DNA from: CBDCVO01 sp965223085
GTDB lineage: Bacteria; Pseudomonadota; Gammaproteobacteria; Ga0077536
Length of the DNA: 64,000 bases
Reading direction: 5' to 3'
NCBI GenBank assembly: GCA_965223085.1
Contig: OZ244981.1
Location: forward strand, 3,410,001 to 3,474,000
Both the position numbers and the translations under genes were made by a program. Positions 1 to 8,313 of the stretch are shown here, piece by piece. Below the pieces are notes generated by a model. That model made no database searches and was not told where the DNA came from. It saw only the letters and a list, made by a program, of their open reading frames with translations. Position 1 is the stretch's first letter; each line of letters starts with the position of its first letter.

Positions 1-285
1 GGTGAAACCACCGAAGTCTCGGGTAACGTTATTGAAAACCGCCTGTCCGCTCTCGAAGTGTGAGCGCATCGTGCCACCACTCGTAGTGGGCGGGATCCCA
101 GCCCAGTACCGCCCCCCACCGGGATATTCTTGTTCGTGAGGCGCCGCTGCGGTGGGATCGAGTAGCGCTTCGAAGTCGATCGGCGTCACCGTGACGGATG
201 CCGCGTGGATTTGGCAGTGTAGTGTCACCAAGAGGCAAGCTGTCAGCAATTTTGGGGCCGCCGCAGTGTTACGAAATTTTTGCAT
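1..285 (-). CDS. Secreted DUF4465-like protein, partial (runs off the left edge)
   Basis: Reading leftwards from an ATG at 285, the frame stays open for 95 codons to the window edge, so only the N-terminus is present. It begins with a basic residue stretch and a hydrophobic segment (KLLTACLLVTLHC) followed by an A-S boundary, which looks like a Sec signal peptide. The mature part has a Gly-rich stretch and then FESGQAVFNNVTRDFGGFT, which resembles the start of DUF4465 domains (a Phe-x-Ser-Gly-Gly/Gln run, an F-N-N turn, then a Gly-Gly/Tyr strand). The gene follows the sorting-tailed protein by 12 bp and lies downstream of the cobalamin riboswitch and TonB receptor, so it is probably part of the same B12-responsive unit. 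DUF4465 membership is inference from a short match. The role is unproven; surface corrinoid binding is a reasonable guess from context. Confidence 0.6.
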   Translation of the reverse strand, partial: MQKFRNTAAAPKLLTACLLVTLHCQIHAASVTVTPIDFEALLDPTAAAPHEQEYPGGGRYWAGIPPTTSGGTMRSHFESGQAVFNNVTRDFGGFT

Positions 286-297
286 GTCCAAGTTCTC

Positions 298-1164
298 TTA
301 GTTGGGGGTCATGCAGCGACGAATGCTCGCGCCGAGCAATAGCAGCGCCAGCATTACGTGGCTCATGACCGGTAGGGGAATTGTTTTTGGTACAGGTGGC
401 GCGATCGGATTACCTTGGTTTATGACGCCGATCGCATCAAGATCAAAACCCGCGCTGCCGGTCGTAGGCGTGGGGTCATAAATAGGATGTGGACCACCAA
501 ATTGGCTCGGGTAAACATCGTGTTCGCGGCCGTCGCCGATGATATCGATAATGCGCACATGGGTGATGTTGTCGACATCGACGATAGACAAATTCGAGAA
601 TATGTCTAAATCAAATGGGGTACCGTAGCCTTGCCGATACTTGCCAGCAAAACCGTCGATATTGGTCGGATCGATGTGTTCAAATGCGCCGATTGGAGTG
701 GGGGTGAAAGAGATCCCCGGGAAGCGCACAAAAGTATTGCCGTCCGAGGACACCTCGACCCAGGCAAGCTCGAGAAACGTATCGTTGAAACTGTTTTCAA
801 ATACTGCAAAGTCAGCGCCGGGACCGTTCGCAATAGCGGTGTCGAACGTCAAAGTGATGCGGCCACCGGCACCTAGCGAGACGACATCAAAGGCATCGCC
901 GAGTGCTTGTCCGAGTGCTTTTGTGGGGCTGCGCCACTCAAAATCGACATTTACGCCGGGTGCGTAGTTTTGATAGCCACTCGCCCAGCCTGAAAATACC
1001 GCGGCATCTTTCCAGATTGCCGTCGAGCCCGCTTGTCCCGCGGCCGGTGCGTAAGGGCCCGCATGCACGAGCGTCACAAGACCGCACCATAACGCTAAGC
1101 ACAAAAACGCGATTTGCGGGCTTGTGTCGCTAGATCGTCGGCGTTTTGGCATTCCGGGAAGCAT
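298..1164 (-). CDS. Secreted surface protein with PEP-CTERM-like C-terminal sorting tail
   Basis: About 288 residues. The N-terminus has basic residues (PKRRR) and a hydrophobic core (IAFLCLALWCGLVTLVHA) typical of a signal peptide. The body is a beta-rich, Asp/Gly-rich domain with the segments DFAVFENSFND, WVEVSSDGNTF, VRIIDIIGDG and GSAGFDLDAIGVIN, a pattern seen in 'cell surface protein' families that sit beside BtuB-type receptors. The C-terminus is IPLPVMSHVMLALLLLGASI followed by an Arg pair: a short Pro motif, a hydrophobic helix and a basic tail, as in PEP-CTERM/VPLPA-type exosortase sorting signals. ATG codons lie at 1170 and 1164; AGGA overlapping the receptor stop codon is 7 nt from the second, so 1164 is preferred. 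The gene starts about 10 bp after the TonB receptor. No exosortase gene is in the window. Function is unknown; involvement in corrinoid capture is inferred from the operon. Confidence 0.72.
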   Translation of the reverse strand: MLPGMPKRRRSSDTSPQIAFLCLALWCGLVTLVHAGPYAPAAGQAGSTAIWKDAAVFSGWASGYQNYAPGVNVDFEWRSPTKALGQALGDAFDVVSLGAGGRITLTFDTAIANGPGADFAVFENSFNDTFLELAWVEVSSDGNTFVRFPGISFTPTPIGAFEHIDPTNIDGFAGKYRQGYGTPFDLDIFSNLSIVDVDNITHVRIIDIIGDGREHDVYPSQFGGPHPIYDPTPTTGSAGFDLDAIGVINQGNPIAPPVPKTIPLPVMSHVMLALLLLGASIRRCMTPN

Positions 1165-1173
1165 TTGCATTTC

Positions 1174-3389
1174 CTAGATGCGGAGGCTGAGGCCCGCGTA
1201 AAACGTTCTGCCCGGCAGTGGATAGCGGGTGTTGGCAAAGCCGGTCGTGCCATAGATCTCGTCGAGCAGGTTGCCGATGCCGAGATGAAATTCGCAGTGT
1301 GGCAGCGCGTAGCGTAATTTCGCGTCGATCAGTTGATAGGCATTCAACGCGTCAAATTGCCTCGTGCCGGAATCGTTGCCGTCAGACCGCGACCCTACGT
1401 GCTTAGCAGTAAGTACAATTTCACCGCCACGAAACACTTGCCAAGCGAATCCGAAATTTGCCGTAACAGCAGGTACCAACGGAATGTCGATATCATTCCG
1501 CGTCGGGAAATCAATGGCGGTGTCGAGGTAACCTAGGTTGCTCCACCACGATAGGCGCGGTGTGGGTGTTCCGCGCAATTCGAGTTCCAAGCCGCGGCGG
1601 GTGGTTGGTGTAGCGAGGTTGTGGTTATTTATAAGACCGGTGTCGGGATCAAAGCCGAATCGGATTTCTTTTTCGATGCAAATATCAAACAGACTCAACG
1701 CGGCGTGCAAACGATTGCTGAAGCTTATGCGCACACCCAAATCCCAATGCTTGCCGGTTTGCGGTGCGAGGCTGGTCGATTTCAAAATTAACTCATCGAC
1801 GTTAGGGTTGCGAAAGCTGCGCGCATATTTAAGCCATACTTTTACGTCCTCAAAAGGTTCAGTGAGTAAGCCAGCTTCAAAGGCGTCGTTAAACCAAGTT
1901 TGCTTAGCGACGTTCGTCACGAGCCGTTCGTTGCGGCAATTGGTCTGCACCGGCACGTCGATAGTTATCGGTATCGAGACGGTCACTGGCACGAAAACGC
2001 CGCCACCGATATCGACAAGCGTCGTTTGCGGCACCAGCGTCGTTCGCGGAATGAAACGAGTGTCGCAGATTTCGCGTAAATCGTGTTGGTGCTCGCGGCT
2101 CGCAAAGCGATCCCGACGATAAGCGACCTCGGCCACGATGCCCCAAGGTAGTGTGGCGCGGGTACTGAGGAATCCACCAAGATTATCTAGAGCGCCGGCA
2201 ACGCGCCGACTTTTGCCGACAATGCCACGACCGCCACTGCGGCGTGCATAGTCTGCGGAATAGAGGTTCATACCGCCGCTGAATTCGAATTGCGCAAAAT
2301 GAAACTGTAGCGGCAAGGTATAGACCACGTCGTAGTTGCGGGACTGCGCAGAAATTTTTTGTTCTTGTTCGGCGGCTGTAAGCAGTGGCGTGTAACCCAA
2401 CCAGAAGGGATTCGAGCGCCCCGAAACTCCGCTTTGAGCGCGAGTTGCCCGAGCCGCGCCAAATCCAATTCAGCGTAGGCGTTATAGCGGCGTAACAGGC
2501 TTTCGCCACGATCAAAAGGTGCGGTGCTAGCTCGTCGTTCGCTATCAGAACCGCGAAATGCGACCAAGCTAACTGGACCGGGTAGGCCATATTCGTCATC
2601 GTGCAAGGTCGCACGCAAGCCGAAATTCAGCGCACGGTAGCGGTTGAAATTGACTTCCAGCGCGGCGTGCTTTTTGTCTAGGAAACCGTTTTCTCGATAA
2701 GCTTCGAGCTCGTGCGCGTTGAGCGTGCCAAAAACACTGAATCCACCGCGACCAGCGCTGAGCGTGACATTGCGCTCGGCGCGACCGTGGCTGCCATAGC
2801 GCAAGTCGAGCTTCGCGTGCATGCCTGGTGTCGGTTTCTTGAGCATGATATTGATCACGCCGCCGACAGCGCCGTTGCCATAACGTACCGATCCACCGCC
2901 ACGAATGATCTCGATGCGCTCGATTTCATCGATAGGAATCGTCGAGAGATCAGCACCACTGAGATCGCTGGCGTTTAAGCGGATACCGTCGACCATGATC
3001 AGAACATTGCTGGCCGCCGTTTCACCCATACCGCGAATATCGATCGTCGTCGATTTGCCGGTGCCGAAAAAACTTTGCAAGTTTACGTTTGCTTCTCGAC
3101 TCAGCAACTCGCCGAGATGGGTGGCTGGTAAACGCGCGATATCTTGTGCGGTAATTATTGCCGCGCTGTTGCTGAGCGCGGTGTATGGGCTGGTATGGCG
3201 GCCGGTAACGATGAGCTCTTCGGTCTGTTGTTCGCGTTCGGCGCGCGCCGCGACGGTGTGCGGCCATGCGATAGCCACCAGTAGTAAGTATAAAGTCCAG
3301 ACATTGAGGCTGCCCGGCAGTCGCAGCGCGAGCGTGCGCTTGGATAAGATCTTGCCCGGGTCCGACAGCATGTAGACGTCTTTTTGCAC
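1174..3389 (-). pseudogene. btuB: BtuB-like TonB-dependent receptor with a single frameshift
   Basis: This is an outer-membrane TonB-dependent receptor. GTG at 3389 is preceded by GGAGG at good spacing. The protein has a signal peptide (LNVWTLYLLLVAIAWPHTVA), a plug domain (EELIVTGRHTS, DIRGMGETAASNVLIMVDG, IERIEIIRGGGSVRYGNGA, VGGVINI) and a barrel ending YPLPGRTFYAGLSLRI with the usual terminal aromatic/hydrophobic strand. The barrel is split: frame one reads LKAEFRG and then runs into nonsense, while another frame resumes SNPFWLGYTPLLTAAEQEQK. Adding one base to the C-run at 2419-2422 joins the two as AEFRGRSNPFWLG, so the break is one missing base. A cobalamin riboswitch lies directly upstream, which points to corrinoids as the ligand (inference). 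The frameshift could be a real mutation or an assembly error in a homopolymer. Intact, the protein would be about 739 residues, long for BtuB (about 600) but normal for the superfamily. Confidence 0.85.
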
Positions 3390-3423
3390 GTCGCCCTCCG
3401 CGACAACACTCGAAGAAATAACG

Positions 3424-3602
3424 TCGCAGGTCGGTCTCCGGACTCACGAAACGATGTGGTCAACATCGAAGCCGCGCCTTCCCATGTCGGTTAAACACAG
3501 TGACGTGTTGCGGCCGTCTTCGCCTACCGTTGCGGGGGCAGTGGCGGCATTGCCGTAATAATTCACGGCGCACCGCGCTTCCCGTTCGTCTGGCTTCGTA
3601 TC
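3424..3602 (-). promoter_or_regulatory. Cobalamin (adenosylcobalamin) riboswitch
   Basis: On the minus strand the leader contains the conserved parts of the cobalamin aptamer in order: GGGAAGCGCGGTG near 3586-3574, GCCACTGCCCCCGCAACGGT at about 3546-3527, and the B12 box AGTCCGGAGACCGACCTGC at 3445-3427. The box ends about 35 nt before the GTG start of the TonB receptor, so it probably acts on translation or early transcription of that gene, lowering expression when B12 is plentiful (established for the family). Boundaries are approximate. Confidence 0.93.
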
Positions 3603-3651
3603 CGAGTGGTTGCTGGAAAACTGATGAAGCCAAACATCCTACGTAGCTACT

Positions 3652-3680
3652 AAGATAACCGCTCGATCCGTTCATCGCAA
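3652..3680 (-). promoter_or_regulatory. Candidate sigma70 promoter for the riboswitch-receptor unit
   Basis: On the minus strand, TTGCGA (3680-3675) and TATCTT (3657-3652) are separated by exactly 17 bp. Transcription would begin about 40 bp before the first conserved riboswitch element. Each hexamer matches consensus at four of six positions. Confidence 0.5.
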
Positions 3681-3752
3681 GCGGCTGAAATCGCGTTAGA
3701 CTGCGCTTGGTGTGTCGCCGTGGGTGTTGCATTGGAAAGGTATTAGCGAAAT

Positions 3753-4658
3753 ATGCCGGAACTTCCCGACATCGTTCTCTACATCGAAGCCCTGGCGCCG
3801 CGGCTCGTCGGCCGTATGTTGCAGGAGCTAGAACTCCGCAGCCCATTTCTGTTGCGCACCGTTGAACCCAAAGTCGAGGACGTTATCGACCATGAAATCG
3901 TTGCACTCCGGCGGATCGGTAAGCGTATTTGCTTGCGCACTGATAACGATATTTGGCTAGTCATGCATTTGATGATAGCCGGACGGCTCAACTGGCGCAC
4001 AGGCACGCCGAGCAAACTGCCACGCAGCGCCTTATGTCATTTTCACTTCGAGACGGGCGTACTATCCCTCACCGAATCGAGTAAAAAAAAGCGCGCATCG
4101 TTGCATTTAGTTAGCGGCGAAAAGGGCTTGGCTGCGCTGGATCCGAGAGGCCTTGAAGTATTGAATATAGATCGCGATACGTTTCGCCAACGTCTAGTGT
4201 TGCGTAACCATACTTTAAAACGCGCCTTGACCGATCCGCGCTTATTTAGTGGGATAGGCAATGCTTATTCGGACGAAATATTGCACCGGGCGCGCCTGTC
4301 ACCAATCGCACACACACACAAGTTGACTGATCCCGAGGTCATACGTCTCTATGATGCAATTCAATACGTCATGTCGCACTGGATCGGAAACCTACGGGAA
4401 GAATATGGCGATCAGTTCCCAACGAAAGTCACCGCATTTCGGCCGGGCATGGCCGTGCACGGGCGTTTTGGACAGCCTTGCCCAGTTTGTGCAACACAGA
4501 TACAGCGAATTCGTTTTGCGGAGAACGAACTCAACTATTGTCCACGTTGTCAAACAAATGGGCGCGTGCTCGCCGATCGTTCCCTATCGCGCTTATTGAA
4601 AAAGGATTGGCCACGCACTATCGAGCAGTTAGAAAATATCCAAGCCGGGCTTGAATAA
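3753..4658 (+). CDS. Fpg/Nei-family DNA glycosylase/AP lyase
   Basis: 301 residues. The family excises oxidised bases and cleaves the abasic site by beta/delta elimination. The N-terminus MPELPDIVLYIEAL carries the catalytic Pro2-Glu3 pair exposed after Met removal. A helix-two-turns-helix region follows (DPRLFSGIGNAYSDEILHRA, with the G-N-Y/A substrate-binding motif), and a four-Cys zinc finger lies near residues 244-270 (CPVC...CPRC). About 30 residues extend beyond the zinc finger (NGRVLADRSLSRLLKKDW), unlike classical MutM, which ends soon after it. This places it in the broader 'formamidopyrimidine-DNA glycosylase family' rather than MutM proper. GGAAAGG lies about 10 nt before the ATG. 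It is followed by a GST-fold gene after 15 bp, so the two are probably co-transcribed and would fit an oxidative-damage theme. Confidence 0.88.
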   Translation: MPELPDIVLYIEALAPRLVGRMLQELELRSPFLLRTVEPKVEDVIDHEIVALRRIGKRICLRTDNDIWLVMHLMIAGRLNWRTGTPSKLPRSALCHFHFETGVLSLTESSKKKRASLHLVSGEKGLAALDPRGLEVLNIDRDTFRQRLVLRNHTLKRALTDPRLFSGIGNAYSDEILHRARLSPIAHTHKLTDPEVIRLYDAIQYVMSHWIGNLREEYGDQFPTKVTAFRPGMAVHGRFGQPCPVCATQIQRIRFAENELNYCPRCQTNGRVLADRSLSRLLKKDWPRTIEQLENIQAGLE

Positions 4659-4673
4659 TGATGATGAATTCCC

Positions 4674-5387
4674 ATGAAGGTGTTATATCAGTTTGAGACG
4701 TCACCGTTTTGTGAACAAGCGCGGTGGGCGCTTGATTACAAAGGCTTGCCTTATCGTACGGTTACGCTCGTTCCGGGATTTCATCAGGCGACGCTAAAAA
4801 AGTTACCAACCGATATTTTGGCGGTGCCGACCCTGGTGAATGACCATGACGTCGTCGTTGGCGCGGGCACTATTCTCGACTATCTCGATAAGCACGATCG
4901 CCAGCCGACTTTGACTCCAGTCAGTACGCAAGACGCGGCCATAGCGCATGAGTGGGAACGCTATGCGCGCACGAACCTCGGTCTTCCCTTATGCGGTTAT
5001 TATTATTGCTACGCGCTACAGAGCGCGGTAATCGCGAGAAGACATTTTATCCGCAACGCGTCGTGGTGGCCTCGTTTACTGTCACAGTTTGCCTACCCCG
5101 TTTTCCGTCGGCGCGTGGCCGCAGCAATAGGTATCGATGACGGCAGTGCTGCGCGGTTAGCGAAAACCGTAGCGGTTGCGTTTGATCAATTTGAACAAGC
5201 GTTAACAGAGCACCGTTTCCTCGCCGGCCCGATCTTTTCACGCGCTGATCTCACTGTAAGTGCGCTGCTGCGTTTGTTGTGGCACGACGACCATGGCCTA
5301 TCCGAGCAGGCACGAGATTTATGCGCACAGTTACGGGCGCGCCCTTTAGGGCAGTGGGCGCAAGCGATATACGATCAGTATCGTTAA
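4674..5387 (+). CDS. Glutathione S-transferase-like protein
   Basis: 237 residues with a GST fold. The N-terminal thioredoxin-like domain (residues 1-77) starts MKVLYQFETSPFCEQARWAL, with the S-P-F-C-E-Q-A-R pattern at the first helix, a cis-Pro segment (ILAVPTLVND) and the gamma-glutamyl-contacting region GAGTILDYLDKH. The C-terminal half is an all-alpha domain with a typical Asp N-cap (FSRADLTVSALLRLLW). The substrate cannot be told from sequence; a conjugating or peroxidase role with glutathione is usual for the family. It starts 15 bp after the Fpg/Nei gene and is probably in the same transcript. A short GC-rich hairpin plus TTTTT just after the stop may be a weak terminator. Confidence 0.82.
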   Translation: MKVLYQFETSPFCEQARWALDYKGLPYRTVTLVPGFHQATLKKLPTDILAVPTLVNDHDVVVGAGTILDYLDKHDRQPTLTPVSTQDAAIAHEWERYARTNLGLPLCGYYYCYALQSAVIARRHFIRNASWWPRLLSQFAYPVFRRRVAAAIGIDDGSAARLAKTVAVAFDQFEQALTEHRFLAGPIFSRADLTVSALLRLLWHDDHGLSEQARDLCAQLRARPLGQWAQAIYDQYR

Positions 5388-5605
5388 CGATCGCGGTACG
5401 CGTTTTTCTCAATCTAAATCATGCGCAGCCTACCTTGCGTATGGCTATTCAACCAGCATACCTGATCGCAGGTGCAACCATGATGAATTTGTGAGATTAA
5501 GCACAGTTTTCTACTTACCCGCACGTCAAGTAGTATTTGCGCGCTCACCATCATTGTGTAGACTGGCTCACAAGAAGGGTACACTTGCCCGGCAACTCGA
5601 CAAGG

Positions 5606-7165
5606 ATGATGAGAGATAGAACACAGTATGGACAGCTTTCCCGCCTGCTGGACACGAGCGCCGATCGTTTTCCCAATCACGTCGCCGCTCGGGATGTTAC
5701 GGGCGCAACCCAGAGCTATGCCGACTTAGCGCAGATTTCCGACACGCTGTGCACTTATTTGCGGCGCGCCGGCGTTTCAGTTGGCGACCGCGTGGGACTG
5801 TGCCTGCCGAAATCGCTCGCTAGTGTTGCCTGTCTCTTCGGGGTACTAAAGACCGGTGGGGCGTATGTGCCGGTGGATGCCGGTGCGCCGTCAGCCCGCA
5901 ACGCCTATATTTTTGTCGACTGCAAGGTCAGCGGCATTATTTGCATTGATGACAGCGTACGGTCGCTCTGCGATGCGCTCGTGTCGACCCAAGTCGATGG
6001 GATCGAGAACATCAGCGATATCCTGCGGTGTGATCAAAAAGTTCACTATATTCGTTTGTCGCCGCCGACGAACGACGAAAGTCCCCCGCCCGCCGGTTTG
6101 GCTTACATTCTGTATACGTCGGGTTCAACGGGCAAGCCGAAGGGCGTCATGCACACGCATGCTAGCGCGATGAGCTTCATCGATTGGTGTTCGGATGTTT
6201 TTCGTCCCGAACCCAACGATCGTTTTTCGTCACACGCACCGTTTCATTTCGACTTATCGATTCTCGATCTGTATGTGCCGGTCAAGCACGGCGCAAGTAT
6301 CGTATTGATAGACGAGGATCTCGGCAAACAACCGAAACGCCTCGCCCCTTATATCGCCGAGACGGGAATAAGTGTGTGGTACTCGACCCCCTCTATTCTT
6401 CGTTTGCTGATCGAATTCGGCAAACTTCACGAGCTATCCATGCCTGCACTCAGGATCGTTTTGTTCGCCGGGGAGGTGTTCCCGCTGAAGTATTTAAGGC
6501 AACTGCAAACGCTGTGGCCGCGGCCGGCATTTTATAATTTATATGGGCCGACTGAGACGAATGTTTGCACGTACTTTCGCGCACCGTTGCTTCCTGAATC
6601 TGCACCGTTTGATAACTTGCCGATCGGGACTGCGTGTTCCGGTGATGAAACACGCGTGGTGGATCAGGCGGGACAGTTCGTGGCGTTGGGATCTGAAGGG
6701 GAACTTGTGGTTTGTGGCGGTTCGGTGATGACCGGTTATTGGAACTTGCCTGAGCACAACAAACGCGCCTTTTTCGATGCCGCAGGTGGCCAGCGATGGT
6801 ACCGCACCGGAGATATCGTGCGCGAAGACAAGACTTTCGGATACATCTATCTGGGACGCAGAGATCGTATGGTGAAGCGCAGGGGCTATCGTGTCGAGCT
6901 CGGCGAAATCGAGGCTGCGCTCTATCGACACGATCGTATTTCCGAGGTTGCCGTCATCGCGAATCCCGATCCTGATAGCGGCGTCAATATCCACGCTTTT
7001 ATTGCCTGGAGCGGACAAGATCGGCCATCGCTGATCGAGTTGAAGAAATTCTCCGCACAAAATTTGCCCGCTTATATGATTCCGGACCTTTTCATTTTTC
7101 TCGATGAGTTGCCGAAGACGTCGACGGACAAGATCGCCTACGAGAAACTAAAGGAACATCAGTGA
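5606..7165 (+). CDS. Amino-acid adenylating enzyme (stand-alone A domain, PltF/DltA type)
   Basis: About 519 residues, a free-standing NRPS-type adenylation domain that would activate an amino acid as the AMP ester and load it on a carrier protein. The core motifs are visible: YTSGSTGKPKGVMHTH (A3), FHFDLSILDLY (A4), FYNLYGPTETNVCTYF (A5), YRTGDIV (A7), RRDRMVKRRGYRVELGEIEA (A8) and TSTDKIAYEKL with the A10 lysine. FAGEVFPLKYLRQL and the N-V-C-T-Y extension of A5 recall L-prolyl-AMP ligases (PltF, CloN4, RedM) and DltA. The substrate is inferred, not read. ATG codons at 5606 and 5609 match the family N-terminus; a TTG at 5585 has a better Shine-Dalgarno (AAGAAGG) and is an alternative. It overlaps the next gene by 4 nt (GTGA), so the two are translationally coupled. 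Confidence 0.85.
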   Translation: MMRDRTQYGQLSRLLDTSADRFPNHVAARDVTGATQSYADLAQISDTLCTYLRRAGVSVGDRVGLCLPKSLASVACLFGVLKTGGAYVPVDAGAPSARNAYIFVDCKVSGIICIDDSVRSLCDALVSTQVDGIENISDILRCDQKVHYIRLSPPTNDESPPPAGLAYILYTSGSTGKPKGVMHTHASAMSFIDWCSDVFRPEPNDRFSSHAPFHFDLSILDLYVPVKHGASIVLIDEDLGKQPKRLAPYIAETGISVWYSTPSILRLLIEFGKLHELSMPALRIVLFAGEVFPLKYLRQLQTLWPRPAFYNLYGPTETNVCTYFRAPLLPESAPFDNLPIGTACSGDETRVVDQAGQFVALGSEGELVVCGGSVMTGYWNLPEHNKRAFFDAAGGQRWYRTGDIVREDKTFGYIYLGRRDRMVKRRGYRVELGEIEAALYRHDRISEVAVIANPDPDSGVNIHAFIAWSGQDRPSLIELKKFSAQNLPAYMIPDLFIFLDELPKTSTDKIAYEKLKEHQ

Positions 7166-8313
7166 TCGATCTCACGCTTACGGATGAGCAACGCATATTA
7201 CGCGACACGATCGTGCGGTTTGCGCAGAGTGAACTCAATGGCGACGTCATGGCGCGCGACCAGCGATCGACATTTGACCATCAAGCTTGGCTGAAATGCG
7301 GAAATATGGGCCTGCAAGGCCTGCCTGTACCTGAAACCTTCGGTGGCATGGGTCTCGATCCGGTGAGTACGGTAGTAGCGTTGGAGGCCCTCGGCTATGG
7401 ATGCCATGACGGTGGTTTGACGTTTTCCATTTGCGCGCATTTGCTCGCCTGCGTCATCCCGATTTGGAAACACGGCTCGGCAGACCAGCGTGAGCGCTAT
7501 TTGCCGGATCTGTGCAGCGGCCGTTTGATCGCAGTCAATGCCATGACCGAAGCGGATTCTGGTTCTGACGCGTTTGGTATGTCGACGACCGCGGAACCTA
7601 GTGATGAGGGCTACCTCATCAACGGTAGCAAAACATTCAATTCCAACGCACCTATTGCCGACCTCGCTGTCGTTTATGCGATGACTGATCGCAAGAAAGG
7701 ATATATGGGCGGAACGACGGCTTTTCTGGTCGAGAAAAATCGTGATGGTTTTGTTGCGGGTCAGCGGTTCGATAAAATGGGACTACGGACTTCTCAGATT
7801 GGCGAATTGGTTTTGGACAATGTTTATGTTCCGAGCACAGCAGTACTTGGCCGTGTCGGTGGTGGCGGTGCCATGTTCGCCGAATCGATGGATTGGGAGC
7901 GCGCCTGCCTAGTCGCAAGTCATGTTGGAACGATGGAACGTTTGCTTGAAAAAGCTATTGATTATGCAAAAACGCGCAAGCAATTTGGCCAACCCATAGG
8001 CAAGAACCAGGCCGTTTCACACAAACTCGCCGACATGAAAGTACGGCTCGAGGCGTCGCGGCTGCTGACTTATAACGCGGCCCTGTCCTTAGCCCACGGT
8101 CGCGGCGCGTCATTAAATGCATCGATGACAAAATTGTTCGCAAGCGAAGCGCTTCTAGAGACGGCCCTAGATACCGTGCAGGTTTTTGGTGGCTATGGGT
8201 TTATGACGGAATACGAAGTCGAACGCGCGGTCCGCGACGCGGTTGGCAGTCGGATTTATTCCGGCACATCCGAGATGCAACGCAATATCATCGCATCATG
8301 GTTGGGGTTATGA
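7162..8313 (+). CDS. Acyl-CoA-dehydrogenase-fold flavoprotein, PltE-like (carrier-bound aminoacyl oxidase)
   Basis: 383 residues, an FAD-dependent acyl-CoA dehydrogenase fold. Recognisable segments are GLPVPETFGGMGL, NAMTEADSGSD (flavin/substrate loop), GSKTFNSNAPIADLAVVYA, RKQFGQPIGKNQAVSHKLAD and VFGGYGFMTEYEVER. Where medium-chain enzymes have the catalytic Glu (Y-E-G-T) this protein has IYSGTS. Instead a Glu sits in SMDWERACLVA, where isovaleryl-CoA dehydrogenase and the prolyl-S-carrier oxidases PltE/RedW/CloN3 have theirs. GCHDGGLTFSICAHLLAC also matches the latter group as I remember it. Between an adenylating enzyme and a carrier protein, the likely job is oxidation of the carrier-bound aminoacyl thioester, for example prolyl to pyrrolyl. 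GTG start overlaps the upstream stop; the next gene overlaps as ATGA. Confidence 0.83.
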   Translation: MIDLTLTDEQRILRDTIVRFAQSELNGDVMARDQRSTFDHQAWLKCGNMGLQGLPVPETFGGMGLDPVSTVVALEALGYGCHDGGLTFSICAHLLACVIPIWKHGSADQRERYLPDLCSGRLIAVNAMTEADSGSDAFGMSTTAEPSDEGYLINGSKTFNSNAPIADLAVVYAMTDRKKGYMGGTTAFLVEKNRDGFVAGQRFDKMGLRTSQIGELVLDNVYVPSTAVLGRVGGGGAMFAESMDWERACLVASHVGTMERLLEKAIDYAKTRKQFGQPIGKNQAVSHKLADMKVRLEASRLLTYNAALSLAHGRGASLNASMTKLFASEALLETALDTVQVFGGYGFMTEYEVERAVRDAVGSRIYSGTSEMQRNIIASWLGL

